DNA from: Cytidiella melzeri
Lineage: Eukaryota; Basidiomycota; Agaricomycetes; Polyporales; Irpicaceae
Direction: 5' to 3'
Assembly: GCA_022592445.1 (NCBI GenBank)
Contig: JABYQR010000025.1
Location: 62,001 to 126,000 of the forward strand
Length of the DNA: 64,000 bases
Shown here: positions 25,001-36,408 of the stretch, piece by piece
Position numbering within the stretch: position 1 is the stretch's first letter
Layout: the number at the start of each line of letters is the position of its first letter
Position numbers and translations under genes: made by a program
The notes under the pieces: model-generated
Told to the model about the DNA's origin: nothing
Seen by the model: only the letters and a program-made list of their open reading frames with translations
Database searches by the model: none

Positions 25001-26384
25001 GCTGAATCTGGGTTAGCGATTTTGCGTGTAATGCTCTTGTTAAAGGTGCTGATTTTCTGACTCTAGAGTGAGCTCAGCTATCGTGCAGCGATACCTACAG
25101 CCTATCTTGGCTGCTGCGCTGTCTCAAAACAGTCAAATGCAGGCACCTGCGGTCGATATCCTCGCTTTTACCATAAAGCAAGGTTTGGCTCACCCTTTAC
25201 AAGTGGGTGCTTACTATTCGAGTACCTCCCCGCATTGCTTATCACATACTAGTGCTTTCCCGTTATTGTGGCCCTTGAGACTAGCTCCAACCCAAGCCTC
25301 AGCGCACATGCCTGTCATCTGCATAGCATTCTTCACAGCAAGCATACGTCTTTGTTGAACACACGTTACGTTGCGAGCGCACGTTCGTCGTTCGATTATC
25401 AGAAAAAGTGTGCCGATAATGCTGTGCAAGGTTTGTGTCGTGTATGTAATCCACAACAGATGGCTTACCAATAATTATCTCAGGATATCGTATGACACCT
25501 GCTCCTACCGCCCTCTTACACCGCTGGTACACATTAGTACGAGAGAAGCGTCCGATGAGGCAGGATTTTCTCAAAGCTCTTGTCAAAGTGTTTGACGTAG
25601 AGACCCCGAAGACTACACAGGTAGTGTACATTGTTCTGTTTGTATCATCCACAGGCTCATTATCGTCCGCAGGATGATGTTGACTTTTCTCGTTACATGG
25701 CGGAAAATTTTGCCTCATTCGACTACCGAACGCAGGAAGAAGTTCTTACTGTGCTGAAGTACCTCACATCTGTGCTCTCTACGACTGGCATGCAGCTAGT
25801 CGAAGCTCTTTCCCCCCTCCACCTGCTGAAGCAGTTACACGATAGCGCCACTACCCAGGGACCAGATCCACTCCCTGAGGCCGGTCCTCAAGTTTTGTGT
25901 GAAGAAGGTATGAATCTGTCATTCAATATAGTACCTCAAACTCATACTATGGTGGACAGAGCTCCAACGTCAACTGCCAATGATGAGAAGCTCTGTCATT
26001 GTGTGCATCATCATGTTGCTCAAGACGTATCTGAAAGCGCTGTACGGAATTTCGGAAGAGTGAGTGGAGTCGTTTGTTTGCACACGTGGTTTAACCGAAG
26101 CTCTTTACATAGGAAATCCTCCAAATGGGTACTTGGTAAGAAGAGCGCGATTGGAGATCGTCCTGCAGCCAGACGACACGAACGACCTTTGACCTGGGAG
26201 TCCTTGCCTGCAGCATCGACGCCGATTATGACCACTGAGGACTTGATGTCTCAACGTCAAAAGGTTCGCTCATGCCTGCGTTCCGTGGTAGACTGTACAC
26301 GTATTGACCCCCGCATAGTTTCTAGATATTTGGAGCGAAGATGGTGTCAATGCCGAACCCGAAGACGACTTTGTAGACGCATGA
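19088..26384 (+). CDS. SCC2: Cohesin loader Scc2 (Mis4/NIPBL family)
   Basis: Large HEAT-repeat protein that, with Scc4, loads cohesin onto chromosomes. About 1,900 codons in many exons with introns of about 50-70 bp. The N-terminus (from [13 protein letters not shown]) is low-complexity and Ser/Thr/Pro-rich with basic patches (SSRKRKAGQ), matching the disordered Scc4-binding part. The body is helical repeats. Diagnostic blocks: [109 protein letters not shown]. The C-terminus has [18 protein letters not shown] and, after a last intron, [18 protein letters not shown], a conserved Scc2 ending. Stop at 26382-26384. Parts between about 20,940 and 22,300 were checked across five introns and stay in frame. 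Confidence 0.9.
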
Positions 26385-26589
26385 CTTTGCTCAATCATTT
26401 ATATCACTGCTCTCGGACTTTGCTGGTGCTTACACTTATCATTATCATCCCCTCCGCTGTCGTTCTCGCCCATTATCGTCGCTGTCAAAAAGACGCTGTT
26501 GCAATCATATACTCATACAATACACTGCACGATTGCTACTGTAACATATACTGTAATCACTGGGGTGTCCTCATGTAATGCAGAGTCAA
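26385..26589. other. Convergent 3' intergenic region, SCC2 / CRAL-TRIO gene
   Basis: 205 bp between two convergent stop codons. No gene. Confidence 0.6.
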
Positions 26590-27796
26590 TCACGACGATG
26601 TGCTGGTCTGGTTCTTGATTGGCACAAGTGGCTTCTGCGCCTGACCGTCGATGAACACAACAGGTCCCTTCGGCATCTCACCGACCACGGCCTTGGCTGC
26701 GTCGTCGAGTGAAGGCTCATCCTGAAACGTCCAGTCCAGCTCTCCACCGTAAGGCTTGGGGAGGTCCTGTGCATCTACAAGCGTGCGCAACACAGATCCT
26801 GGATCCTTCCCTAGCACGTGGACCTTGTTCCTTGTACCCTCGTCAAACCAGGGCTGTCGATATCCTGTCTGTCAGTCTCGGTGACAGCGTCATTACCACG
26901 ACACACGTACTTTGATCCATCCCCAGACCGTAGGGAAGAACGAAGGTGAGTTGACTACCGCGATTGTGCTGAGCGTTTCCGGATAGTTGGCTGTCGCCAA
27001 GGAAGAAGCCTCTTGCAAGTGTTTGCGCCAGTTCCATAGGGACCCGATGGAGACGTTTTCGAGATCTATGATGGTGGTGACAGAAGAGATTGGGGTGGGT
27101 GAGGTCGAGTGAGGGAGGTGGCTGCAGAAGGGAAGCACAAATCGAGACATGGCCTCGTAAAGGGCGACGCTGGTGTGAGAGAAGCGGTTAGTTTGTGCGT
27201 CTTGAGAGTGCGCTGAGGCGTAGAACTGACATTCGCTCGTAACGTCTTTCTGCAGGCACTTTGTTGAGCTCCTTTTGTAAAGTCGAATCAAGCGATGCCA
27301 GCCTGAAAACATACACAGGGAGCCCGTTCTGAAGAGGAATATAGTTTAGTGAATTTAGGAGTGGGACGGGGAGGACAGGAAGTTTGACCTTGTCTCTACG
27401 GCCGGTCCAGCGGGGGTAGAACCTCCTGGATGATTCAAGCTCGTCGGCAGGAAATGTAGCATAAAGTTCCTCTACGTTGTGCTTTGCGCGCCATGCCTCG
27501 GCATCTGCGAATTGTTTCTGTGCCTTGGCCGGATCAAACCGTCTTGCACGGAGGAAACGCCTACGGGTATTTAAATTGTCAAACTATCGTGAGGGATTTT
27601 CGACCGGGTTTAGAACGTACAATAACGTGGGTTCGTCATGCGAGGGCCTCGAACCTTCGCTTTCCGGAGTGTATAGCTTGGCCTTTGAGAGGTTCTCGTG
27701 GAAAATAGCGAATGCGTCTTGCTGAGCCTCTGTGAGATGTCCGAGATGTCCTGCAAGGACATCGACAGTGACAGTGGAGGTCGGCTCAATGGACAT
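26590..27796 (-). CDS. CRAL-TRIO (Sec14-like) lipid-transfer protein
   Basis: Probable phosphatidylinositol/phosphatidylcholine transfer protein of the Sec14 superfamily, cytosolic or peripheral to membranes. Start MSIEPTSTVTVDV at 27796. A CRAL-TRIO N-terminal helical block (LTEAQQDAFAIFHENL, then LRFLRARRFDPAKAQKQF and WRAKHN) precedes the lipid-binding domain: FYPRWTGRRDKNGLPVYVFR, TTIIDLENVSIGSLWNWRKH, ANYPETLSTIAVVNSPSFFP, WGWIKPWFDEGTRNKVHVLG and the closing LPKPYGGELDWTF. About 320-330 residues after removal of several short introns, the usual length. Which lipid it carries, and which Sec14 homologue it matches, cannot be settled here. The 3' end of a LINE lies about 290 bp upstream of its start codon. 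Confidence 0.85.
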
Positions 27797-28084
27797 GTTA
27801 GACGTGGAATTGAACGGTAGTTGCTCAGCAGGCTAGTCGATGCTTGACGTATCCCCGGCCCAGGACTTAAAGTGCCTCGAGCGAGCGTGCACAGTCGATC
27901 GATTGGCTCTACGCTATGAGTGAACAGCAGCTGAGCAACCCATGAGTCGGACAATGAGTGAGTTCAACAGTGCATGACTTGCCTCCTAGTACGGCGTATG
28001 AGTTGTGGTAAGGTGATTATTTCTGGCTGGTATGTAGCAGTACTAGCAGTGGTCGTGCGTCGGCCAACCGTGACGAAATTGAAC
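27797..28084. other. Promoter side of the CRAL-TRIO gene, bordered by a LINE
   Basis: 288 bp between the CRAL-TRIO start codon and the LINE poly(A) tail. No gene; this is the remaining native upstream sequence. Confidence 0.5.
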
Positions 28085-28107
28085 TTTTTTTTTTTTTTTT
28101 TTTTTTT
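28085..28107 (-). repeat. LINE poly(A) tail (T23 on + strand)
   Basis: Uninterrupted run of 23 T on the + strand directly at the 3' end of the LINE. It fits target-primed reverse transcription. Confidence 0.9.
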
Positions 28108-28268
28108 GGAAGAGTGTTGCGCCGGGGCGCTGGCGGCAGGCAATCAACAAAGTCGACTCCACATTCCGCCCACTATTGAGCAAGAGGATTTTCACCTCAT
28201 TCTTCCAAAGGGAGAAAATGCTTTTACGCACAGAGTGTGGGACTCGACACACCCCGCTTCACCTTATA

Positions 28269-31200
28269 TCAGGTGTGTTGTAACGGGGGGCCCATACCCA
28301 CTAAAAACCCAGTATTAATCCAGTCTGTTGGGAGGTTGTGCTCGTTTCGCAGTGTGCCACTCCAGGTGCGTAGGACTAGTGTTTTGTTTAAGGCTTTTTT
28401 ACCATATTTCTTACGTGTCATTTCTCGGTCAAGGAGGATGCGGGAATTCATCGCAGCGAGCCAGCGTCTATCAATTTCCGGTATAGAGTGCTCGGGGTGT
28501 TGTAAGTGTTGTCGGTCTATGCGTCGCTCGCATCTCATTCTCCAGATCAGGTGAGCCGACTCTGTTATCATAATGCGGTAAAGACGTGATGCGCCGTGTA
28601 GGCGTTTTTTGTCAGGTGTCCGAAGGTCTATGAGGGCAGCTCCTAATATGTTTCCGAGTCGGGTGCCAGGCCAAGGTAAATTTGGTACTTTCTTCAACCA
28701 TACCCGCTGACATAGCTGCCAAATTCGTTTGCATTCAGGGGCGTTGCATTCGGTCAGTATGTGTTCGATGGATTCCTCATCATGACAGATGGTGCATTTG
28801 GCTCGTTCCTCAAAGTGCGGTATGTGGTTCCAGTATTTCCCGACTTTCAGGGCGCCGTGCATAGACTTCCATAGGAAGTCTGAAATTTTCTTGGTGATGT
28901 CTCTATGTCTTAGTGCTTTCCATATAGCGGCGCGGGTGGGTTGGCGTCCACTGAGGTGGTCATGTACGCAGTGGAAGACATGGTCGAGGTTGACTTCTGT
29001 GGTCGGTCGGGTCTGGTGAGTTTTCCCTTGGCGGATTCCTGCATACGCTAACGCTTGCGACAGTACAGCAAGTTTGGTACCAGTGATGTTCCAGTTGGCC
29101 GGGATAGAGAGGTCTATGGGGTCCTCATCGGTTTTTTGTGCGCCATGCCCCGCAAGTGCGTCTGCCCCTTCGTTGCCTTCATTTTCTGAATGACCTTTGA
29201 CCCATTCGAAGGTGGTTACTGCTGACCGCTTTTGTAGGTGATACGCGGCACTACGGAAGAGGTCTGCGTTATCGACTGCAATCCAACCTTTGTCTCGCCA
29301 TTTTTGTAGGTGGATGGTGAGTCCCTCAATTACATATTTTGAGTCGCTGACGATGTGTAACGGTGCAAAGGGTGGTGTTCGTGCCGCGGCTTGTTGGACC
29401 GCGAGGATTTCTCCCGCTTGGTTGGTTTGTATTGGGCCGGGCACTCGAATGGAGAGGTTTCTTGCGTCGTTCAGTCCGTACCACACTCCAGCACCAGCTC
29501 GAGCATTAAAGTCACCATTATTGATGCATGAGCCATCGGTGTAGATGGTGACCGCTTCGCGCGCCACTGCGGTCCCAGGGGCTCGTCGATGCGCGGGTTC
29601 GCTTGATTGTATGGAAGGGTCCGTGAAGATTCGGAAACCATCTGTGACCTCTGGGCCCGTTGTGACGGTGGGGTTAAAGGTTAAGGTGAGGCCTTCTTGT
29701 TGGGCTCGTCTGTTTTTCTCCTTTCGATGGCGGGTGAGTGTTAGGTCGTCCGTTGCGGGTGTAGCTGTTGGGTGCCATTTAACGTTTAGGTTGTCTAGGA
29801 GCGCTTTCGCGGTGTCAAAGCATTTTGATGGGTTTTTGCATGGTGTGTGACGGCGGGCGTATTGGCATGCATTGCAGGTGCATGACGCTCTCGACAGGTG
29901 GTTCTGTCCTTCGTCGGTGAAACGCTGTGAGATAGACATTGCGTCTCCTACGGTGTTGATGTCGTGGTTTGTCAGGAGGCATTTGCCGGCGATGGAGCTC
30001 ATGAGACGTCTCAGCGGTAGTTTTGCTCCGATGTGGTACCATAGGGGTAAGGATTCCTTTAGTCTTTCGGGGAGTTTGATTGCGGAGAAGTTAGCGTTGT
30101 ATTTGGAGGCCACTTGTAGCATTCGCTTCAAGCATTCTGGTAGTTTCGATTTGTGGTGCGTACTGGCTTTCCATGTCTGTGTAAACATGTCTTTTCGAGC
30201 ACTCATTTGGATATTATGATCTGTTAGGACAACATTTCGTGCGATGAGCGCATCCGCAATGTATGTCCATGTGGGACGTGTGTTAGTTCGGTTGAGGTAT
30301 GTGGCTAGCCAGGTGAGTTCTATGGCTTCGTTTCGGGACGTCAGGTCCAGTAGTTTGATTCCGCCATTTCCAGGTTGTTGTTGGAGTGTTTCAGCATTTA
30401 CAGGTGCAGTTTTTGCGTTATCCCAGATGAAATTGTGGATTATCTTCTTCAGTTGCTGCTCAATAGGCTTTGGCATACCTTGGACTTTCGTCAGGTATTG
30501 TGTCATTCCGGCAACCAACATTTGGACTATAAGTCGTTTTCCTCGCAGTGACGGCTTGCAGGTGCCCCATCGTCGGAGGGCGGTATTTATTTTGGTTAGA
30601 ACTGGCAGCCAGGGTTCGGTTTCGTTGATCTTGTTACCTATCCAGGCTCCCAGCATTCGTACCGCCGTGCCGACTGGGGTGATTTTCAGGTCAGTTGGTA
30701 AAGCGGGTCCATGTTGGGATAGGGTGCGTGTGGTTATAACCTGCTGTCGGTATTCAGGTGAGCCAACCGGTATGACTGCAGTTTTGCCTTTGTTAAATTT
30801 GGCTCCTGATGCTAGGCACCATGTGTCCAGGATGTTTTCAAGGTCTTCAAAACGGTCGTGTTCGGATAGGAAAGCGGTGGTGTCGTCGGCGAAAAGTGAC
30901 GCTACTTTCTTGCTTGGGGCGCCCGGGATATTGAAACCCTCGATGTTTGAAGCTCGCATCATTCGTGCAAGCGGTTCGATGGCTATGTTGAAGAGTAGGC
31001 ATGACAGTGGGTCGCCTTGACGGACTCCTCGTATGACTTTGAAAGGTGAGCTAATTTCTCCATTTATGACTACGTATGTAAAAGCGGCGCTATACAGTGC
31101 CTTAACTGTGTTTATGAAGGCGGCAGGGGCTCCCGTCTCATATAGTGAGCGCCAGATGTAGTCGTGGGTAAGTTTGTCGTATGCTTTTTCCTGGTCGAGT

Positions 31201-33375
31201 CCTATAATCACACCATTTTGTGCCTCTGCTTCGGTGTAGTCAACCATTAGGGAGGTGAGTCTGATTTGGTCAGAGATACTGCGTCCTCGGATGAAACCTG
31301 CCTGATCAGGGTGGATGACTTCCTGCGCGTGCTTTGCCAGGATGGCCGCGGCGGCTTTGGTGAAGACTTTATAGTCGGTGTTCATGAGGGTGATAGGTCG
31401 GTAGTTCGCAATATCTTTTTTGTTTAATTTGTTTGGTTTTAGGATTGGGCACATCCACCCCGCCGCAAATTCGTATGATTTGTCCACTCCAAAGGTTTGT
31501 ATATCGTTGTATACTGCGGTAAGTGTGCTAACTATGTCAAAAGCGGGGTTATCTGATTGTGCTGTTCGTAGATGTCGTTGATCCATTGTTTTCCAGAGCT
31601 CATATGGGAGGCCATCGAGGCCAGTCGCTTTCCCGTTTTCCGACGTCCTTAGGGCTGTTCGAACTTCTGCGACAGTGATCAGTCGTGCAAGGTCTGCTTT
31701 TGCGTCGGATGAGAAGGTTGGTTGCGTTACGTTGAAGATGGTGTCAGTTGCTCTTTGTCTTACGTCCGCGGGTATTGACTTGAGGTCATCGTATTGTAGG
31801 TCGTTGTGATAATCTCTTGCAAGTTCGGCCATGCGGTCCGACCGCGTTTCGGTTTGGGTGGCCAGGGGCGGGTGGGATGGAGCTCGTTCGAGAGCGTAAA
31901 CAATGTCTCGCGGTTTGCATGCAGCGTTGACCTTGGACCAATATTTGCTTATTGTTTCGCCTTCTATTCGATATCGTGCCGTCGTTGCTATTTTATTTCG
32001 GTCTGCTCTCATCTTTGCCAAATCGTTGATTTTTTTTGTAGGAGAGCTACAGAGATGGCATGGTCGTCGACGGTGAGGTCATCATTGTTTTGGAGTAGTG
32101 TTTCTAACTGTGTCTGTAGTGCACAAATTTTCGCTTCGACTTTCGGTATGGCTACTCGGGCGCGCTGGCGCAGCATCGCCATGAGGTTGCGCTTAAAATC
32201 GGCAAACAGTCGTTGAGGGTTTTGTTCTTCGGTGCATATTATTTGGCATGCTTTGAGTGTATCCTCTAATTTCTTTCCATGTGTGTGTATGTACTCAAGG
32301 ATTTCTTTGTCTTGTAGTAATGTGAGCGGTGTCACCCATCTGCCGGTGCCAACGTAAGGCGCATCCGGGTTAGCGACACGTGCGGATACAAGTAAATGGT
32401 CTGTTTCGACCCCGCCAGTGTGGGTAATCTTCCATTCTGTGGAACTTTGGTTGAGGGGTTGGGTGAGGTAGATGCGGTCCAGTCGTGATTTACTCCCCGC
32501 ATGTGTCATGCCGTAGGTGAAAGCGCGTGTTGTGGGGTTGGCTAGTCGCCAGCCGTCGACCGTTTCGAAGGAGAACATCATGTCGCGTAGTGTTTCGACG
32601 GCTGGTAGGTGATCGTCATTTCCTGTGGAGCGGTCGAGAGGTTCTTCGACTACGTTGAAGTCGCCGAGGACAATGTCGGGTTTGGTGAGTCCTTGTTCTT
32701 CGATGTTAGTTTGGATGGTTGACCAGAAATTTGTGTTGTCTTGATGATTGTTAGGAGCGTATATTGCGAGTATGGTTAGTATCCCGGTCTTGTGCCACGG
32801 TATGGTTGCCATGATTGCGCGACCTGGTATGATTTCGCGGTGCGTAATATTCTCAGTTGCCATGATGGCTTTGTTGAAAACTAAAGTAACGCCATGTGCA
32901 TTTTGGCGTTGGGGGTTGGCAGAGTTGATAATTTTCAGCCGTTTATCGTATACTTGATGGAGGTTGTCAATGTATTGGTCTGAGAGGTGCGTCTCCTGTA
33001 GTGCCAATATTCCTATGCGTTGGTTTTCATTAGATTGATTACATGGGTCCACTTGTTTTTAGGGTCGCCCAGTGCGGTAGCCCCGTGCCCTCTCATGTTA
33101 AGCGATGCGATGTTAACGTTTGCGTACGTCTTTTTCCCTTTATATGTGCGGGTTTTCCGTTTACGTCCACGTCGGACAGGTCTATTTGCTATGGGTTGGG
33201 TGGTGCTGGTCTGGGACGTGAGTGTGATGTTGCGGGGGCCCGATATTGTCGGTGCATTCCTTGTTGCGTGAGGTTGATCTTGGTTGTTTGCCTCGCCTTG
33301 GGTAGGCTGGGGGGTGGGTCCACCTTCGGTTACTCCAACGCCATCATTGGTCGAGGGGGCGGTGGTGTGTCCCAC
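28269..33375 (-). pseudogene. LINE polyprotein: endonuclease - RT - RNase H, two frameshifts
   Basis: Opens at ATG 33375 with a basic stretch (RRGRKRKTRTYKGKK) before VNIASLNMRGHG. The endonuclease domain has ALQETHLSDQ, LGDFNVVEEPLDR and SRLDRIYL. The reverse transcriptase (from about 32,000 down) has GLDGLPYELWK, NYRPITLMNTDYKVFTK, IGLDQEKAYDK, GVRQGDPLSCLLFNIA and the catalytic FADDT. The RNase H domain has TIYTDGSC, SDSKYVIEGL and WVKGHSENEGNEGADALAG. Then comes a zinc finger of form CTICHDEESIEHILTEC. The frame is broken twice by one base, each time in an A run: 33024-33027 (before the endonuclease motif) and 32030-32037 (between endonuclease and RT). The rest, 1,250 codons from RT to the end, is open. 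RNase H plus FADD suggests a Tad/I-like clade, but the clade is not proven. Confidence 0.88.
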
Positions 33376-33540
33376 CCGAACTCCGGAGTTGGAGTAGCTC
33401 TCACCAATACCGTGTGTAGTTTCCGTGTAGGTAGGGTTATTTATATGTTCAGGCTCCGGTTGTACAGCGTCGCATACGGAGAATAGCGACGAGGTAGAGG
33501 AAGTTACCCATCCTCTTGAGGGGGGACAATGTCATGCACT

Positions 33541-34397
33541 TACGTAGCCTCGAGTCCGACTACCCGAGGTGTTGTGTGAGACTTTGGCTGGATTGCAGCC
33601 CGCGGCCAGTCCTAGACCTGAATAGGTCGCCGCTTTGACAGCATTAAGGTGTGTCCTTCCTAGCTTCTAAGCTTTCCTGTTCGAGCAGTAAATGTGGGCG
33701 AATAAGCTGTTGGTCGACTGCGTAGTTATCTCGAGGATATGAGCGGCCGCCGTTTCGTCAATACGAGGTACCTGTCCGTAAAGTGTCGTGCTTTGCGGAT
33801 GACTCAGGTCTCAGTTTAGTCGCGTATGGTGACGGTATTTAAACACGATATAAGTTCGGTATGTATTCGTTGTGATTTACTACAAAGTTGTGCAAGTGGT
33901 GCTAAAGGAGAGTGTGTGTAGCGATGACTGTAGTTGGAACGATGCAGGGCTTGTATGTTTATACTATGGGAGCCGGTCTGTCTTTACCGTGTGCAGTGGG
34001 TTTGTACTTGGATAGAGGCGTACTCCTGGGGTATGATGAGCGAGACTGGGAGATATCTGGCGGTGTGCGGTGAGAAGGATACGTAGTTCGATTCAGGTTT
34101 GGCGATGATGAGTGCAAGCGGTCGGGTGCGTGTCGAAATGGGACTTTGAGGGTGGGTACGCGAGGTGGTGTGCGAGTCGTTATTGGTATTCGTCGGTAGT
34201 GTCGTCTGCGGTATTTGGTGCGTCGATGTGGTAGTTTCAATCTTTGATAACGATCATGCGAGTACAGTCACTTCGTGGGGGTCTATATTGCCGGTGTGCT
34301 GGTTGAGGTGAATTTGCGAGGAGTGATTGGTGAAGTTGCAGTAAAGTAAATATGGGGTGATGCTGCGGACGGAATGTAGAGGCGAGGCGGGGATGCT
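33541..34397. other. Unassigned stretch between LINE and element B
   Basis: About 850 bp with no recognised gene. It may include LINE 5' sequence. Short frames (for example 33,959-34,240 on minus) are Arg/Pro/Ser-rich and unconvincing. Confidence 0.4.
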
Positions 34398-34643
34398 TTA
34401 GTCGTAGTATCCGCGGTATTCGTAGGGATCGTCTGAAGACGCGAAGGCTTCCATCCTACTGCGTCGATCGCCACGCGAGAGGGTTTCGTAACGGGTGTCC
34501 CTCCCTCGTCTTTGTGCTCGGTCGCGATATATGTCTCTGTCGCGGCGGTCATCACGACGGTCATCACGACGGTCATCGCGGTTTCGTCTCTCCGGTCGCT
34601 CTTGTTGGGGGAACCTCGATGAGGTGGTAAACGTCTGGTGCAT
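34398..34643 (-). pseudogene. C-terminal fragment of an Arg/Asp-rich protein
   Basis: Open minus-strand frame of about 80 codons: FTTSSRFPQQERPERRN, then tandem RRDD units (DRRDDRRDDRRDRD), RDRAQRRGRDTRYETLSRGD and an end SDDPYEYRGYYD before the stop at 34398. The ending looks like a true protein C-terminus. Its upstream codons run straight into the terminal repeat of element B, so the frame seems cut by that insertion. RD/RE-rich tails are common in RNA-binding proteins, but the product is not identified. No matching upstream exon was found on the far side of element B. Confidence 0.4.
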
Positions 34644-34680
34644 TTCATATGAGAGGGGTACCGCTCAATCGCACGTGACA
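34631..34680. repeat. Terminal inverted repeat, left end of element B
   Basis: Begins ACGTCTGGTGCATTTC and contains GAGAGGGGTACCGCTCAATC. It matches the reverse complement of 38,411-38,459 with a few mismatches and a one-base gap. Confidence 0.7.
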
Positions 34681-35027
34681 CTTTTCCACGCACTTGGAAG
34701 CCTGTTAGATCTAGGCGCCGTTTTATCAGCATGTAGATTAGATACTGTGATCACCATCAATCCATCAAGCGTTCGGTTCTAACTCACGACTTGTTTCCTC
34801 GTGCGACCTCCTCGCACAAGCTCTCAATGCCTCTGCCATCGCTTGACGTTCTCGACGACGATGACAATGAACGACACCCACAAGAGTTGGACCCCACTTC
34901 AGACAAAGAGGCAGCACGCATCGAAGCTTCTCTCAACAATCCTCGCGGCCCTCTTGCGCGTACAAGAGCATTCTCGAAGCATCTTAGTACCTTAGACAAC
35001 ACAACGATTGCGACAAAGATGGTAGAC

Positions 35028-35785
35028 TGTCATGGATGGCCTGACTAGCCCTTAATTTTCGCAATTTACCTCTTGTTTTTATCTGTAAAACTCCGGGCTA
35101 CAACCTAGTTTCAATTCTCTTTGCATAAACTCCTTTGCACGTCTATTAAGCGCCCGTATCACGTGGCTTAGACGCTCCACACGGTCACATTACTTGCTAC
35201 TACGTCACACTGGCATGTGACTTAGCTTAAGTAAGACCACATGGCTACAAGCACATGGCTCAGCCCTAGCTAGGGTTTGACGTCATAGATACTGTCCACA
35301 TGGGCTCCTTATTGTTCTTTCCTTATTGTTCTCTTTATGGAAGGATGTTCTCACAGGTGTGGGAATGGAATACAATAGTTGGTCTCCTTTTAGATAGATT
35401 CTCTCACGGGTAGAGTTCTTGGCAAGGTCTAGACAATAGCTATTGTTCTCCTTTAGGTAGTTCTTTTGTTCTTCGTTCACATGGCTTCTTGCAAAGCCTG
35501 CCCTCAACATGGTCTGTGCGCAGGTCCATGAAGTCTATATAAGATGCTGCATGTACGCTGCTAGCCCCCCATCTCGACCTCTTGGTCTTTACTGGGCTAG
35601 GTAAGCAACCCCCCTCTTGTACTACATAGCTGGTAGTAACAATACTAACTTGGTCTTTACTGGGCTAGATACTTGTATAAAGTCTGATAGCTGGTGAGAG
35701 CACTGTGCTACACGCCTGCCACCACCTCCTTGTCGATATCCACATCGTGTCCCTGTTTGTCACGTCGAGCCCTGTCTCTGTGTCA
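35028..35785. mobile_element. Solo LTR inserted in DUF6589 B
   Basis: 758 bp, beginning TGTCATGGATGG and ending CTCTGTGTCA (TG...CA). It is flanked by the 5-bp direct repeat TAGAC (35023-35027 and 35786-35790). It contains a promoter-like TATATAAG near 35,537 and two copies of TTGGTCTTTACTGGGCTAG (about 35,580 and 35,650). No internal retrotransposon genes, so this fits a solo LTR. Superfamily unknown. Confidence 0.85.
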
Positions 35786-36408
35786 TAGACATTATTGACT
35801 ACATAGCAAGTCTCCAGATGGACACTGCCACCTTTCTCCATTACCTCAGCTGGAATCTTGACATACCTGGGCATATGACACGCGAGCAGTCTGTCATTAG
35901 GTGAGTAGAATCCTTGAAAGATGTGTCGAGATGTGAGGTGTACTGATAATGATTTAGATGTGCTCGCACCACTCTGATGCACTGTGAGCAACTGCCAGGC
36001 ATCCTGAAGCACTGGCACAAACCGCCGCGCTTACACGAACAAGGTATCAGCACCCGCAGAGCTAGAGATACCATGGACAGGTGGTCCTTGGACAACGTTA
36101 CGGCTCGCCTCAATCGTGAGATGCAAATTTTCTCTCCCCATCTCGAGTCGCCGCCCGAGCACATTTCTGAGGAAAACCTCCTCGGGACTAGCCTCAAGGA
36201 TGACATTGTGAAGATGAAGGCCCTGATGCCAACCTATTGGGAGCTGATGCATGCGCTCACGTGTACGCCGATTCAGCTCAAACGGAACACGTACAAGGAC
36301 CATGAGCCGGTGCGTGTTTGTTCTTGGGATTGAGTCATTAAGCTAACATGTTTGTTAGCGCATCTTCATTATTAGAGCAATGTTGCAGTACAGCCGTTTG
36401 CAGAAGCG

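Larger units (their letters stand above)
28085..33540 (-). mobile_element. Non-LTR retrotransposon (LINE) with poly(A) tail
   Basis: The 3' end is marked by a 23-base T run (28085-28107), the poly(A) tail of a minus-strand insertion. A short 3' untranslated region separates it from the stop codon at 28269. One long reading frame codes for an apurinic-type endonuclease, reverse transcriptase, RNase H and a zinc finger. The 5' boundary is not clear; 33,540 is an estimate, and no target-site duplication was found by eye. No separate gag-like ORF1 could be supported. Confidence 0.85.

Noticed and set aside
28682..31020. Long plus-strand open frames opposite the LINE (for example 30,244-31,020)
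   Set aside because: They are antisense shadows of the LINE RT/RNase H frame and carry no motifs of their own.
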